Below are positions 35,877 to 49,367 of a stretch of 64,000 nucleotides of DNA, piece by piece. The notes below the pieces were generated by a model. It saw nothing but the letters and a program-made list of their open reading frames with translations, had not been told where the DNA came from and did not search any database. The translations under genes and the position numbers were made by a program. Numbering within the stretch: position 1 is the first letter of the stretch; each line of letters begins with the position of its first letter. The DNA comes from [Flavobacterium] thermophilum (GTDB lineage Bacteria > Bacillota > Bacilli > Bacillales > Anoxybacillaceae): the NCBI GenBank assembly GCA_900450595.1, contig UGGS01000002.1, forward strand, positions 988,501 through 1,052,500, written 5' to 3'.

Positions 35877-36656
35877 ATGCATGTCGCGTTTGACCATCTC
35901 GTCCATCTCGTCGAACGACCGGAGCAAGTGAAAATGGCGTTTGAACAATGGGGGCTTGCGGCCATCCACGGCGGCCGCCATCCGTCATGGGGAACGTACA
36001 ACGCCTTATGTTACGTAGAGCATTTGCGCTACATCGAGTGGATCGGCATTGCCGATATGCAGACGGCGAGAACGTGCGGAAACCCGCTCATCACTCAGCT
36101 TGTCGCCGACCACCGCCAAGAAGGAAGCGGCTTCTCCCAGTTTGCCTTTCGCACGAACGACATCGAAGCGGTGGCGGCACAGCTCAAAAGCAAAGGATTC
36201 GCCCCAGTCGGTCCGTTCCCCGGCAGCCGCGAACGCGATGACGGCAAGCGGCTCACATGGTCGATGCTGTTTATCGAAGACGACACAGACGGCGTGTTTC
36301 GCTATCCGTTTTTCATTCAGTGGGGCGACCGTGATGATGTACGGATGAACGAGCTGGCGCCGCTCATGAGACACCCAATTGGCTCTGTTTCGCTCTCGTC
36401 AATTAGCCTCTACACCCTCGGTCTCGAGCGGGCGGTCAACGGCTATCGCCGGCTGTTTGACTTGCCCGAACCCGATGTCGGGCGCGATGAGGCGGGAGCA
36501 TACGCGGAGCTCGCTGTCGGCGGCATTGCGATTCGGTTCTATGAGGCTGACCGCCGTCATCCATCGACGCGCCCGTTTTCGTGCCGGCTTGTGGGAATGC
36601 AGGAGCAGCGCCGCATTGAAATCGATGGCGCGACGTATATCGTTTCCAAGCCGTGA
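35877..36656 (+). CDS. VOC superfamily protein (glyoxalase-like)
   Basis: A 259-residue protein beginning MHVAFDHLVHLVERPEQVK, with two glyoxalase-like halves (about residues 1-135 and 150-245) and candidate metal ligands His7 and Glu48/Glu54 in the first half (HLRYIEWIGIAD). It resembles the glyoxalase_3 (PF13468) group. The start follows AAAGAGGAGGCC. Members are metal-dependent lyases, dioxygenases or binding proteins, so the reaction is not known. It follows the coiled-coil gene by 29 bases and may share its transcript. Confidence 0.8.
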   Translation: MHVAFDHLVHLVERPEQVKMAFEQWGLAAIHGGRHPSWGTYNALCYVEHLRYIEWIGIADMQTARTCGNPLITQLVADHRQEGSGFSQFAFRTNDIEAVAAQLKSKGFAPVGPFPGSRERDDGKRLTWSMLFIEDDTDGVFRYPFFIQWGDRDDVRMNELAPLMRHPIGSVSLSSISLYTLGLERAVNGYRRLFDLPEPDVGRDEAGAYAELAVGGIAIRFYEADRRHPSTRPFSCRLVGMQEQRRIEIDGATYIVSKP

Positions 36657-36758
36657 CGGGCATTCCTATTCTCACATACTCCCCTTTGCCGCGGAATAAG
36701 ATGGAATAACCGCACCTTCATCCTCGCGCGGTGAAAACGGCAAAGGGGAAGTCCAACC

Positions 36759-38234
36759 GTGTCCCACCCGTATGTTTCTCCAAAACTTTCGATGGAAACG
36801 ATGATCTCGATCATTCGAAACGGCTTAAAGAAAACCGCGGCGCCTCGACACATCGTCATCATCGGCGCCGGAATGGCCGGACTTGTCGCAGCGTCATTGC
36901 TGAAGCAGGCGGGTCATCGCATCACGATTCTTGAAGCATCCGAGCGGGTCGGCGGCCGCATCTACACGCTCCGCTCCAACTTTCGCGACGACCAGTATCT
37001 CGAAGCCGGCGCGATGCGCATCCCGCACACCCACCAATTGACATTGGAATATATCAAAAAATTCAACTTGCCGCTTTACCCGTTTATCAACAGCACTCCG
37101 CGCGACATTCTGTATTTTCGCGGCGTGAAAGCGCGTCTTGGCGAATATGAGCAGCATCCCGACCTCTTTGGCTTTCCGGTCGCCCCGCATGAACGAGGCA
37201 AAACCGCTTCCCAATTATTACGGATGGCGATTCGTCCGGTCATTCAATTCATCGAACAAAATCCGGAAAAACATTGGCCGATCGTCATCGAGCAACTCGA
37301 CCGCTACTCGCTTGACTCGTATTTGCGTTACAACCCGTTCGGCCTGTCGTTGTCCGTCGGCGCCATCGATATGATCAAAGCCGTTCTTTCGCTCGGAGGA
37401 TTGCCAGAACTGTCGTTTCTGGAAATGTTGCGTGAATTGATGGTGCTGTTTACGCCGAACATCCGTTTTTACGAAATCGTCGGCGGAAACGACCGGCTTC
37501 CAAAAGCCTTTTTGCCGCAGCTGAAGGACGAGATTTTCTTTAGCCATAAAGTGCAAAAAATCGTCCAGCACGAAAACGGCGTCACCATCCACGCCACGCA
37601 CACCAAAATTCTTCAACCGTTTCAAGTCACCGCCGATCGAGCAATCGTCACCATCCCATTTTCGATTTTGCAGTTTGTCGACATCGAACCCCGCCATTCA
37701 TTTTCCGAAAACAAATGGAAAGCCATTCGTGAACTTCACTATGCCGGTTCGACGAAAACGGGCATCCAGTTTAAAACGCGGTTTTGGGAAAAAGAAGGCA
37801 TGTTTGGGGGCAGAGCGGTTTCCGATCTGCCGATTACGTATACACAATATCCAAGCCAAGGCATTGGCACCACGGGGCCAGGTGTCGTATTGGCGAGCTA
37901 TACGTGGGAAGATGACACCATTCCTTGGGACAGCTTGGGCGATGAAGAGCGACTGGAATATACGCTGAAAAATTTCGCGATCCTCCATGGAGAGCAAGTG
38001 TACCGTGAATTTGAAACCGGAACGAGCCATAGCTGGGTTCGCTATCCGTACTCCGGCGGCGCCTTCACGATGATGAAGCCGAATCAAGTGACAGAGCTGT
38101 CGCCATACATTGCGTCTCCTGAGGGACGAGTGCATTTTGCCGGGGAACACGCTTCCACCCACCACGGATGGATTCAAGGCGCCATTGAATCCGGCATTCG
38201 CGTCGCCCATGAAGTGAACAATGCACAGGCTTGA
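36759..38234 (+). CDS. FAD-dependent amine oxidase family protein
   Basis: A 491-residue flavoprotein. The dinucleotide-binding motif IVIIGAGMAGLVAASLLKQAG (about residues 32-52) is followed by the acidic ITILEASERVGGRI, as in monoamine and L-amino-acid oxidases. The C-terminal FAD motif is VHFAGEHASTHHGWIQGAIES. Such enzymes oxidise amines or amino acids with O2, giving H2O2 and ammonia; the substrate is not known. The GTG start at 36759 lies behind AAAGGGGAAG. No signal peptide is seen. Confidence 0.88.
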   Translation: MSHPYVSPKLSMETMISIIRNGLKKTAAPRHIVIIGAGMAGLVAASLLKQAGHRITILEASERVGGRIYTLRSNFRDDQYLEAGAMRIPHTHQLTLEYIKKFNLPLYPFINSTPRDILYFRGVKARLGEYEQHPDLFGFPVAPHERGKTASQLLRMAIRPVIQFIEQNPEKHWPIVIEQLDRYSLDSYLRYNPFGLSLSVGAIDMIKAVLSLGGLPELSFLEMLRELMVLFTPNIRFYEIVGGNDRLPKAFLPQLKDEIFFSHKVQKIVQHENGVTIHATHTKILQPFQVTADRAIVTIPFSILQFVDIEPRHSFSENKWKAIRELHYAGSTKTGIQFKTRFWEKEGMFGGRAVSDLPITYTQYPSQGIGTTGPGVVLASYTWEDDTIPWDSLGDEERLEYTLKNFAILHGEQVYREFETGTSHSWVRYPYSGGAFTMMKPNQVTELSPYIASPEGRVHFAGEHASTHHGWIQGAIESGIRVAHEVNNAQA

Positions 38235-38304
38235 CGAACCACTGGCAACCCGCACCATCGTTTTGATTGGCCATGAAAGATCAAATGCACCGTCATGATC
38301 GCAT

Positions 38305-38343
38305 AAAAAGACCTCCCGTCATCACTGTCTACGATGATGACGG
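38305..38343 (-). terminator. Terminator of the LOG-family gene
   Basis: CCGTCATCA/TGATGACGG stem (38316-38324 with 38335-38343) overlaps the stop codon and is followed on the minus strand by a GGTC and five T. Confidence 0.85.
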
Positions 38344-38879
38344 AACAGGCTCATCCGCTCATACAGCGTCGGAACGTCTTCGGCGCTGACAATCAGCTCA
38401 AGGTCTTCCGGCGCGGCGAATCCGCTGTCAACTGTATGCCGAAGCAAATGAAGAAGAGGATCGAAAAACCCTTCCACGTTAAGCAGGCCAATCGGTTTTT
38501 GGTGGAGGCCGACGCGCGACCACGAGAGCACTTCAAACAGCTCCTCGTACGTTCCATAACCCCCTGGCATGGCGATAAATCCGTCGGCCGCCTCGTACAT
38601 TTTCGCTTTGCGGGTGTGCATTGTATCGACGACCAACAGTTCGCTCAACCGATTATGCGCCACTTCCCGGTCCTTCAAAAATTGCGGAATGATCCCAACC
38701 ACGCGCCCTTGATGACGGAGCGCCGCCTCAGCAACCTCTCCCATCAAGCCCCGTGTCCCTCCGCCGTAAATGAGCGTAATGCCGCTTCGGGCTAAAAACG
38801 TTCCGAGCGCTTTCGCCGCTTCCTTATATCTCCCATCGTTTCCATTGCTTGATCCGCAAAACACACAAATCGCTTTCAA
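38322..38879 (-). CDS. LOG family protein (YvdD/TIGR00730-like)
   Basis: A 185-residue Rossmann-fold protein with both family motifs, GGGTRGLMGEVA (about residues 40-51) and MPGGYGTYEELFEVLSW (about 104-120; PGGxGTxxE). LOG proteins cleave nucleoside 5'-monophosphates (cytokinin riboside 5'-monophosphate phosphoribohydrolase); older records call them lysine decarboxylases. The frame starts MKAICVFCGSSNGND, as usual. It is likely a single-gene transcript. Confidence 0.92.
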   Translation of the reverse strand: MKAICVFCGSSNGNDGRYKEAAKALGTFLARSGITLIYGGGTRGLMGEVAEAALRHQGRVVGIIPQFLKDREVAHNRLSELLVVDTMHTRKAKMYEAADGFIAMPGGYGTYEELFEVLSWSRVGLHQKPIGLLNVEGFFDPLLHLLRHTVDSGFAAPEDLELIVSAEDVPTLYERMSLFRHHRRQ

Positions 38880-39160
38880 AGCTCACACCTGCTTTCTGCC
38901 ATAACCTGCGGCTAGTCGTGCATCCGTCTCCGAATGCCGCCCCATTTCCCTACCGTCCATTATACAATGCTCTCCCTGTTCTTTCCACCCGCGTTCGCAT
39001 CGTTGAAGGAACGACACAGGCATGACCTGCGTCGTTGGGTAGTTGTGTCAACCTGCCCCTGATGCAACCCCAAGTCAAGGAAGGAGAACGAAGTCCGCTC
39101 GCGCTTCTGGGGAGTGGCAAGCCCCCACTTCAAGCGTTAACTAAGTGGGGGGAGTTGACG
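38880..39160. other. Intergenic stretch with a tnpB-element right-end relic
   Basis: No protein is seen. At 39119-39160 the stem CCCCCACTT/AAGTGGGGG followed by AGTTGAC is like the right end of the tnpB elements (AAGTGGGGG then TAGTTCAC), but on the plus strand. About 60 bases before it are also similar in layout. It may be the remaining tip of a third IS605-type copy at the edge of the island. Confidence 0.5.
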
Positions 39161-39161
39161 C

Positions 39162-39190
39162 AAAAAAGGGCCGCTGCCGCAGCCCCTTTC
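39162..39190 (-). terminator. Terminator of the camS end of the operon
   Basis: On the minus strand GGGGCTG/CAGCGGCCC pairs (one mismatch) and is followed by six T. It lies about 100 bases after the camS stop. Confidence 0.72.
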
Positions 39191-39286
39191 CGTTTGCTTC
39201 GTTTTTGGGGGAATGAAATGTCCGGACGCCCCGTTCACCCGGCCGTTTCCATTCGCCGCATTCCGAATAACGCAATGATGCCGGCT

Positions 39287-42540
<3,254 letters not shown>

Positions 42541-44715
42541 CTACACTTTCTCAATCGGCGCAAATTTGGCAAGCAGCCGTTTAATGCCGATCGGGCTCGG
42601 GAAGGCGATGTCGAGCTCTTGGTCGTCGCCGCCGCCGCGGACGCTGACGACGGTGCCGATGCCCCATTTCCGGTGGTTCGCCCGATCGCCGACTTTCCAC
42701 GATCCCACGGCGCCGCTTGCCTGCGGGCGCGAAACGGCCGGGCGGGAGGCGCCCGCTTGGCGGCGCGAGGCTGTCTCAAGCAAATGCGCCGGAATTTCAT
42801 TCAAAAAGCGCGACGGCGGGTTCATTTGGATGTTGCCAAACAGCGTCCGCATTTGCGCGCTCGTCAGCACAAGTTCTTCCTCCGCGCGGGTGATGCCGAC
42901 GTACGCCAGCCGCCGTTCTTCTTCCATCTCATCGTCATCCTCGAGAGAGCGGTTGTGCGGGAAAATGCCTTCTTCCATGCCGATCAAAAAGACGACCGGA
43001 AACTCGAGCCCTTTGGCGGCATGCAACGTCATCAACATGACGGCATCTCCTTCAGCGGCCTGTTCCGTCCCGTTCAGCTCGTCCAAATCGGAAATGAGCG
43101 CCAAGTCGGTTAAAAAGGCGATGAGCGATTTATCGTCGCTCACATTTTCAAAATGCTTCGTCACCGACAAAAACTCATCCAAGTTCTCGAGCCGGCTTTG
43201 TGCTTCAATCGTCCGCTCCGCCTTGAGCATCTCGCGGTAGCCCGATTTGTCGAGCACTTCTTCGACGAGTTCGGTGACGGAGACGTATTCTTGCAGCTGC
43301 GTCCATTGCTCGAGCTGGCTGCGGAACGCGGCGAGCGCCCCGGCCGCTTTGGCGCCAAGCCCGATCATCTCTAGCTCGCCGAGCGCCTCAAACAAGGACA
43401 GCTCATGCTCGGCCGCATAGCGGACGAGTTTGTCGATCGTCGAGGCGCCAATGCCGCGTTTTGGCACGTTAATGATGCGAAGCAAGCTTAAATCATCGTC
43501 CGGATTGGCGATGACGCGCAAATAGGCGAGAATGTCTTTAATTTCTTTCCGGTCATAGAACTTTAAGCCGCCGACAATTTGATACGGAATGTTCGCTTTC
43601 AGCAACATTTCCTCCATGACACGCGACTGGGCGTTCGTCCGGTACAAGACAGCAAAATCACGGTAGCGACGTTCGCCGCGCTCCACCGCCTCGCGGATGC
43701 GTCCAGCGACAAACTGCGCTTCGTCCGCTTCGTTCATCGCCTCATAATAAAGAATCGGCTTTCCTTCCGGGTTTTCCGTCCAAAGCCGTTTCGGCTTCCG
43801 GTTGACGTTATGCTCGATGACTTCGTTCGCCGCTTGCAAAATGCGCTTCGTCGAGCGGTAGTTTTGCTCAAGCAAAATGACTTTTGCGTTCGGATAGTCG
43901 CGCTCGAACGACAAAATGTTTTGGATGTCCGCCCCGCGCCACCGATAAATCGATTGGTCGGCGTCGCCGACGGCGCAAATGTTTTGAAAGCGTTCCGCCA
44001 GCTTTTTGACCAGCGTATATTGAGCGCGGTTCGTATCCTGGTACTCATCAATATGGATGTACTGAAACTTATATTGGTAATAGTGAAGCACATCCGGCAC
44101 GCGGTCAAACAGTTGGATCGTCGTCATGATCAAATCGTCAAAATCGAGCGAATGGTTGCGAAGCAGGCGCTGTTGGTATTCTTGATACACATCGCTGACG
44201 ACTTTTTCGTAATACGTCGAGGCCCGCTTCGCGAATTGCTCCGGAGGCAACAGCTCGTTTTTCGCCGCGCTGATCGTGCCTAAAATCGTCCGCGGCTCAA
44301 ATTTTTTCGGGTCTATGTTTTTTTCTTTTAAAATCGTTTTCATGACCGAAAGCTGGTCCGTCGGATCAAGGATGGAAAAATTGCGGTTGATGCCGATGCG
44401 GTCAATGTCGCGGCGCAAAATGCGGACGCACATCGAGTGGAACGTCGAAATCCAGACGTCTTCCGCCGCCCCACCTAAGAGCGACTGCACACGTTCCCGC
44501 ATTTCGCGCGCCGCCTTGTTCGTAAACGTAATGGCCAAAATGTTCCACGGCGCCACCTGTTTTTCCGCCATCAAATAGGCGATGCGGTGCGTCAACACCC
44601 GCGTTTTCCCGCTTCCCGCCCCCGCCATAATGAGCAGCGGGCCTTCCGTCGTCCTGACGGCTTCTTGTTGCTCTTTGTTTAAATGGGCGAGCAGCTGTTC
44701 CGATAAAAAGTTCAT
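42541..44715 (-). CDS. pcrA: ATP-dependent DNA helicase PcrA
   Basis: A 724-residue superfamily 1 helicase, the same length as PcrA of Geobacillus stearothermophilus. Walker A is [14 protein letters not shown] (about residues 31-44), motif II is [12 protein letters not shown], and the motif [17 protein letters not shown] and [21 protein letters not shown] are also clear. The C-terminal tail ends in a Tudor-like segment ([20 protein letters not shown]). It unwinds DNA 3' to 5' in repair and plasmid rolling-circle replication. ATG at 44715 is used; an upstream extension of 14 codons has no start signal. Confidence 0.98.
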   Translation of the reverse strand: MNFLSEQLLAHLNKEQQEAVRTTEGPLLIMAGAGSGKTRVLTHRIAYLMAEKQVAPWNILAITFTNKAAREMRERVQSLLGGAAEDVWISTFHSMCVRILRRDIDRIGINRNFSILDPTDQLSVMKTILKEKNIDPKKFEPRTILGTISAAKNELLPPEQFAKRASTYYEKVVSDVYQEYQQRLLRNHSLDFDDLIMTTIQLFDRVPDVLHYYQYKFQYIHIDEYQDTNRAQYTLVKKLAERFQNICAVGDADQSIYRWRGADIQNILSFERDYPNAKVILLEQNYRSTKRILQAANEVIEHNVNRKPKRLWTENPEGKPILYYEAMNEADEAQFVAGRIREAVERGERRYRDFAVLYRTNAQSRVMEEMLLKANIPYQIVGGLKFYDRKEIKDILAYLRVIANPDDDLSLLRIINVPKRGIGASTIDKLVRYAAEHELSLFEALGELEMIGLGAKAAGALAAFRSQLEQWTQLQEYVSVTELVEEVLDKSGYREMLKAERTIEAQSRLENLDEFLSVTKHFENVSDDKSLIAFLTDLALISDLDELNGTEQAAEGDAVMLMTLHAAKGLEFPVVFLIGMEEGIFPHNRSLEDDDEMEEERRLAYVGITRAEEELVLTSAQMRTLFGNIQMNPPSRFLNEIPAHLLETASRRQAGASRPAVSRPQASGAVGSWKVGDRANHRKWGIGTVVSVRGGGDDQELDIAFPSPIGIKRLLAKFAPIEKV

Positions 44716-44743
44716 TGTTTTCACCACCAATACACCATATGTT

Positions 44744-45445
44744 CTATTTCGCCTCATTCGCCCGCTTTACGGCGTCCACGGTCAGCAGCGCCTGTTCAAA
44801 CGATTCGTAAACGGCGTTGCCGACGACAACAGTATCCGCCCGGCGCGCCATCTCAGCCGCCTGCTCCGGTGCGGTGATGCCGCCGCCATAAAACAGCTGC
44901 GTCTCGCCGAGCGCCTGTTTCACTTTTTCCACCAAGGCGGGGTCGCCGTATATGCCGCTATATTCAAGATAAAAGATCGGCAGCTTGTACAAATGTTGAG
45001 CGAGGCGAGCGTAGGCCACCACATCGTCTTCGCTCAGGCCGGCGTCGGCTTCGGTGAGCTTCGCCGCCTTGCATTCCGGATTTAAAATGCAATACCCCTC
45101 GGCAAAAATCTCATCCCAATTCATGATCTCGCCATATTGTTTCACCGCCTCATGATGGCGGCCCACCACCCAGTCGACATGGCGGCTGTTTAACACGATC
45201 GGAATGAAATACGCATCAAACCCCGGCGTCAAGGCTTCAAGATTTGTGACTTCAAGCGCGCATGGCACCGAAAACCGGCGGATGCGGGCCAATAAATCAA
45301 GCACGCCATCGAGCGTCACCCCGTCCGTTCCGCCGACGATGACGGCATCCGTCCCCGACTCGCAAAGGCGCTCAAGGCGCTCATCATCGATCGGTTTGTT
45401 CGGGTCGAGCTTAAACACATGGCGCCAGGCGCGAATCTCTTCCAT
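44744..45445 (-). CDS. pcrB: Heptaprenylglyceryl phosphate synthase
   Basis: A 233-residue TIM-barrel enzyme of the PcrB/GGGPS family, with [31 protein letters not shown] (phosphate-binding part) near residues 185-215. In Bacillaceae it joins heptaprenyl diphosphate to glycerol-1-phosphate. It precedes pcrA by 28 bases. A TATAAT (about 45481-45486) just after the yerC terminator may be its own promoter. Confidence 0.95.
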   Translation of the reverse strand: MEEIRAWRHVFKLDPNKPIDDERLERLCESGTDAVIVGGTDGVTLDGVLDLLARIRRFSVPCALEVTNLEALTPGFDAYFIPIVLNSRHVDWVVGRHHEAVKQYGEIMNWDEIFAEGYCILNPECKAAKLTEADAGLSEDDVVAYARLAQHLYKLPIFYLEYSGIYGDPALVEKVKQALGETQLFYGGGITAPEQAAEMARRADTVVVGNAVYESFEQALLTVDAVKRANEAK

Positions 45446-45494
45446 GACAATACCCCTTCCACTCTGTTCTCCATTGTTTCATTATAACAAATCC

Positions 45495-45538
45495 GCAAAA
45501 AGAAAAGGAGTTCCTTTGCGAATGGAAGGAATCTCCTT
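45495..45538 (-). terminator. Terminator between yerC and pcrB
   Basis: AAGGAGTTCCTT and AAGGAATCTCCTT pair (one mismatch) with a short loop at 45505-45538, and a T-rich tract (TTCTTTTT) follows on the minus strand. Confidence 0.8.
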
Positions 45539-45544
45539 GCCTGC

Positions 45545-45871
45545 TTAGTCTGTCACCGATTCATTCTCTTCTTGCGGTTGTTCCTCTTTAATGCGGTCAA
45601 GCGCCATGGCATAGGCATCGTTTCCATAGTTGAGGCAGCGTTTGACGCGCGAAATGGTCGCCGTGCTCGCTCCGGTTTCCGTTTCAATTTTATGGTACGT
45701 ATACCCTTCCCGCAACATGCGGGCGACTTCCAGACGTTGGGCAAGCGCCTGAATTTCGTTGACGGTGCATAAATCATCGAAAAAACGGTAACACTCTTCC
45801 AAATCGCGCAGCGACAAGATGGCTTTAAACAGTTGATCAAGCTCTCTGCCGCGCAGCTTGTCGATTTGCAT
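45545..45871 (-). CDS. yerC: TrpR-like regulator YerC
   Basis: A 108-residue protein of the YerC/YecD family in the TrpR superfamily. The helix-turn-helix is LREGYTYHKIETETGASTATISRVKR (about residues 55-80). Target genes are not known from sequence. GGAGGAGACAAAC precedes the ATG. The gene ends with its own terminator before pcrB. Confidence 0.93.
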   Translation of the reverse strand: MQIDKLRGRELDQLFKAILSLRDLEECYRFFDDLCTVNEIQALAQRLEVARMLREGYTYHKIETETGASTATISRVKRCLNYGNDAYAMALDRIKEEQPQEENESVTD

Positions 45872-45973
45872 GTTTGTCTCCTCCTTGCTTTGGCGAAAAA
45901 CGATTTGGTGGACTGTTGGCGCTCTCCTCTTTATGTTTATGGTTTGGAAAACCCGCCGGCGGCCGTTTTCGGG

Positions 45974-46993
45974 TCACCGCCATTGCACGATCGCCAGTTC
46001 CGGAACGATATTGATCCACGTTTTGCCTGGCACGAACCCGACCGGCGCCCCATCGCGGTATGGCAGCAGCCGGCCGTCGACATTTTTCCATTCAATCGGC
46101 TGGATGATGCCGTTTTGCAGCAAATAGCCTTGGCCGCCGGATGTGAGGTCAACGTCGCGCCGCCCATGGCTGTCGATCACTTGATGGCGGGCGGCGATGA
46201 TCATCACGTTTTGCGCCACAACCGGGTCGCGCGTATCGTAATCGACCGTCTGCTCGCCGCCGCTGTATCGGTAATACCCATGCCGTTCCGGAGCATAGCG
46301 GTATTCCACTTGGGCGTACGAGCGGTGCGAATAGGTGATGCGGACCGTCCCTGCCTTTTCCCCGCTCGGTTTGTCCGCGCGAAACGGCAGCGGAGCGACA
46401 TCGTCCGTCCAAGCATACCCGTTTTGTTCCGCCCCTTTTTCAATGTTGGCAAACGTAATGTACGAGTTGTGCGGCGCCTTGCGGAAGGAAACGCGCTTAA
46501 ACAGCGTTCCGTCATAAAAGAGCCCGTTCAAATAATCGGTTTCCCCCTGCTCGAGCCGCGCTTTCGCTTCCGGGCTCCATCCATGGCAAACATAAATGGC
46601 ATTGTAGCCCTCGCTCAAATCAATATAATAATCACGCGCACTCCGCACCGGCCCGACTCGTTCCGGCTGTTCGCTTTGGTAAAGCGCCAAAAAGCGGGTG
46701 ATATCCCCCTCAGCGAGCACCTCATACACGATGTCCGCCTTGCTTAATCCCGACTGTGGGCGCGCCTTCGGATGGTTGTTGACCATCACGCCGACGACCC
46801 GTTGATGAACGTTCCCTTTCGCCGGCAGCCCGGTCAGCGGGAACGTTTCTTTCTCCTTCTCCTCTGCTGGGGGCTGAGGCGGCCGCTCTTGCGCAGGTGG
46901 TTTCGCCGGCTTTGGTTCGCTTTGGGCGGTGCACCCACCAAGGAGCAGCACCATACAGCCCATGGCAGACAGCCAACGTTTCAATGGACACAC
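45974..46993 (-). CDS. yerB: DUF3048 lipoprotein YerB
   Basis: A 339-residue lipoprotein starting with GTG at 46993, with lipobox LLGGC (Cys about residue 21) and then a Pro/Lys/Glu-rich linker (KPAKPPAQERPPQPPAEEK). The rest is the DUF3048 domain (VMVNNHPKARPQSGLSKADIVYE to the end). Function of the family is unknown; it faces the outside of the membrane. It follows yerA by 18 bases. Confidence 0.92.
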   Translation of the reverse strand: MCPLKRWLSAMGCMVLLLGGCTAQSEPKPAKPPAQERPPQPPAEEKEKETFPLTGLPAKGNVHQRVVGVMVNNHPKARPQSGLSKADIVYEVLAEGDITRFLALYQSEQPERVGPVRSARDYYIDLSEGYNAIYVCHGWSPEAKARLEQGETDYLNGLFYDGTLFKRVSFRKAPHNSYITFANIEKGAEQNGYAWTDDVAPLPFRADKPSGEKAGTVRITYSHRSYAQVEYRYAPERHGYYRYSGGEQTVDYDTRDPVVAQNVMIIAARHQVIDSHGRRDVDLTSGGQGYLLQNGIIQPIEWKNVDGRLLPYRDGAPVGFVPGKTWINIVPELAIVQWR

Positions 46994-47011
46994 AACCCTT
47001 TCTTTTTTATT

Positions 47012-48757
47012 TTACCGCATTATCGAAGGAAAGAGTACCGTTTTGTGCATGACATCGTAAATGCCGCGCTGGGTGATGCGCACATACGGCAAATGGGTCG
47101 ACTGCAAAAAGAAGAGCGAATACACAGGGTCTTCAAAGCGGTATCCCCTCTCCCGCAACAGACGGACGAACTCTTTTTCCTTGTCGATCAATGACTCCAT
47201 CTCCAGCGCGGACATCATGCCGCCAAGCGGAAGCGGAAGCTCAAATACGATTTCGCCATTTTCGGCAAGCACCAAGCCGCCGCCGATTTCCTTCATCCGT
47301 CGGAAAGCGAGCAACATATCTTCCTTATGTTTGCCGATTAAAACCAAATCGCCCGTATTCGAGTACGAGCTCGCCAACCCGCCGAGCGCTGATGAAAAGC
47401 CTTTGAGCATCGTGTTGACGTGCCAGCGTCCATTCCGGTCAAGCAGCACCAAAAAGCTTTCATCATGATCATGCCCTAGCCGGTCGCGCGATGTGTCGAT
47501 CGAGACGGAATACGGTTTTAAAATAACGGCATTTTCCATTCGCAATCCCATCGGCATCGAAAACTGCAAATCATCCCACCCGAGTTCCCATAACAGCGAC
47601 AGCGGCCGGATGCCGAACTGTTCCCATGCGGGCGCCGTCCATGGGATCGGCGCTTCTCCGTCGCGCTTCACCCATTCGCCTTTGGCGAGCACTTGCACCG
47701 GAGTCGGATCGTGGGCCGAACGCAGGAAGTTGATATGGGCGATGCGGCCGGTCGCGATGCTGCCGTGGAGATGTTCGATGCCGTAATGGCGGGCGGCGTT
47801 GAGCGTCGCCATCGCGTACGCATCGATCACCGGCACGCCATGCTCAATGGCGATGCGAATGAGCCAATCGATCACCCCGCCTTCGTAAAAGGACGGCGGC
47901 GAACCGTCGGTTGTCAACAAACATTTGTCGTAATGCCGAATGCCGAGCGCTTTCATTTCCTCAAGCAGCACCGGCAAGTCCGGACGAATCGAAGAATGGC
48001 GGAGCGTGACCGTATAACCGTGCCAAAGACGGGTTCGCACCTCTTTTCCCGTCATGGCCTCATGGTCGCCATCTGCGCCAAACAGCGCCATTTTAACAAG
48101 CGTTTTTTCCGACGCTCCCGGAAAATGCCCTTCGATTTTGCGGCGCCGCCGTTTCGCCTCTTGCATCCAATACAAAACGATGTCATCGCCGCTGACGAGT
48201 CTCGGCCATGATGTCAGCTCGCCGCCTTGGAGGACCGTTTCCTGGTCAAGCCATCGTTTGATCCGGGCGTTGGACAATTGCTCATCCTCGCGCTCCAGCT
48301 CCGTTTGGCCATCAAACCGGCACCACCAATACACCGAAGTTGGAAGCGCATTCATTTGTTGCAAAAACAAAAGCGCCTCGTCATCATTCAGATGCAAAAG
48401 GAAAAACAAGTTATCGTTCACTAGCGTCGTCGTCCCGCGCGCCGCTGCATAACGGGCAAAGGAATGGGGATTATATAATTGAAATGGATGGACATGCGGC
48501 TCGATGTAGCCGGGAACGAGCACATACCCGCGGCAGTCGACGATCTCACACGCCTCGTCGACACGATCGGGAAGACGCTCTCCGGCATACACGATGCGGT
48601 CGCCATGAATCCATATATTTCCTTTTACCCATTCACGAAAATACGAGTGCAAATACGTCGCATTCACCAATACTTTCGTTGGTGATTGTTTGCCTTCAAT
48701 CACTGCTGCTTGTTCACGCAGTTCGCTGCCTTTCCAGCGGTAACGTTGTTCGCCCAT
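47012..48757 (-). CDS. yerA: Amidohydrolase/adenine deaminase-like protein YerA
   Basis: A 581-residue enzyme of the adenine deaminase (AdeC-like) group. The metal-binding HxH is in GYIEPHVHPFQLYNP (about residue 85), and further ligands fall in later strands. A C-terminal adenine-deaminase-like domain covers about residues 400-570. The substrate may be a purine or related amide; its place beside the pur operon fits, but YerA has not been shown to be the main adenine deaminase. ATG at 48757 follows GGGG; a GTG two codons before is possible. Confidence 0.9.
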   Translation of the reverse strand: MGEQRYRWKGSELREQAAVIEGKQSPTKVLVNATYLHSYFREWVKGNIWIHGDRIVYAGERLPDRVDEACEIVDCRGYVLVPGYIEPHVHPFQLYNPHSFARYAAARGTTTLVNDNLFFLLHLNDDEALLFLQQMNALPTSVYWWCRFDGQTELEREDEQLSNARIKRWLDQETVLQGGELTSWPRLVSGDDIVLYWMQEAKRRRRKIEGHFPGASEKTLVKMALFGADGDHEAMTGKEVRTRLWHGYTVTLRHSSIRPDLPVLLEEMKALGIRHYDKCLLTTDGSPPSFYEGGVIDWLIRIAIEHGVPVIDAYAMATLNAARHYGIEHLHGSIATGRIAHINFLRSAHDPTPVQVLAKGEWVKRDGEAPIPWTAPAWEQFGIRPLSLLWELGWDDLQFSMPMGLRMENAVILKPYSVSIDTSRDRLGHDHDESFLVLLDRNGRWHVNTMLKGFSSALGGLASSYSNTGDLVLIGKHKEDMLLAFRRMKEIGGGLVLAENGEIVFELPLPLGGMMSALEMESLIDKEKEFVRLLRERGYRFEDPVYSLFFLQSTHLPYVRITQRGIYDVMHKTVLFPSIMR

Positions 48758-48851
48758 TGACACCCCGTCCCTTGTTTCCTAATCGTTCCATATAATCATT
48801 TTAACGTACGAAAGCGATTTTCACAATAAAAAGATGAGGAGGGGCAAGCCA

Positions 48852-49097
48852 ATGGCAAATATCGGCATTGTGAATGCGCTCATTCGCATTACGCTCGGTT
48901 TGACTGTCGTAGCGTGGGCGACCGCCCGCCTGGCCCGGCGGCCATGGTGCACATCGTACTTGTTCGCCGCTTTGCTTGGGGCCATGAAAGTCGGTGAAGG
49001 GATTACCCGTTTTTGCCCGCTGACGGCCTTGTTTGACAACATGCAGCGCCAGCAGCTGCTTGAAGAACAAAAAGAAGCCGTTGTCAATCCAACGTAA
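48852..49097 (+). CDS. DUF2892 small membrane protein
   Basis: An 81-residue protein beginning MANIGIVNALIRITLGLTVV, with two hydrophobic segments (about residues 6-25 and 38-55) separated by an Arg-rich turn, and CPLTALF, as in the YgaP-type DUF2892 domain. It probably sits in the membrane. GAGGAGGGG precedes the ATG. It is divergent from yerA. Confidence 0.8.
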   Translation: MANIGIVNALIRITLGLTVVAWATARLARRPWCTSYLFAALLGAMKVGEGITRFCPLTALFDNMQRQQLLEEQKEAVVNPT

Positions 49098-49340
49098 CGA
49101 ACATCATGCGGTCAACTTGGAACAAGGTTGCATATGGCACCTGTTTCCTGTCGTGCTGGCGCGTGTTGCGCCGGCGGACGAAGATGCTGCGACCGCGTCT
49201 CGTCAAGTTCGGAGGCATCCACTTTGCGGGGAACTGGCTTCGGCCTTGTCGTTCATTTACTTGGAACTTGCGTCTTGAGCCGCCCGGACTTCTCAGGAAA
49301 GTTGGCTTCGACCCCGCCCGAATTGTTCCATTATCACGCC

Positions 49341-49367
49341 AAAAAGGTGTCCCAGATTCGGGACACC
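49341..49367 (-). terminator. Terminator of the purine operon
   Basis: A perfect 8-bp stem GGTGTCCC/GGGACACC (49346-49353 with 49360-49367) is followed on the minus strand by five T. It lies 83 bases after the purD stop. Confidence 0.88.
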
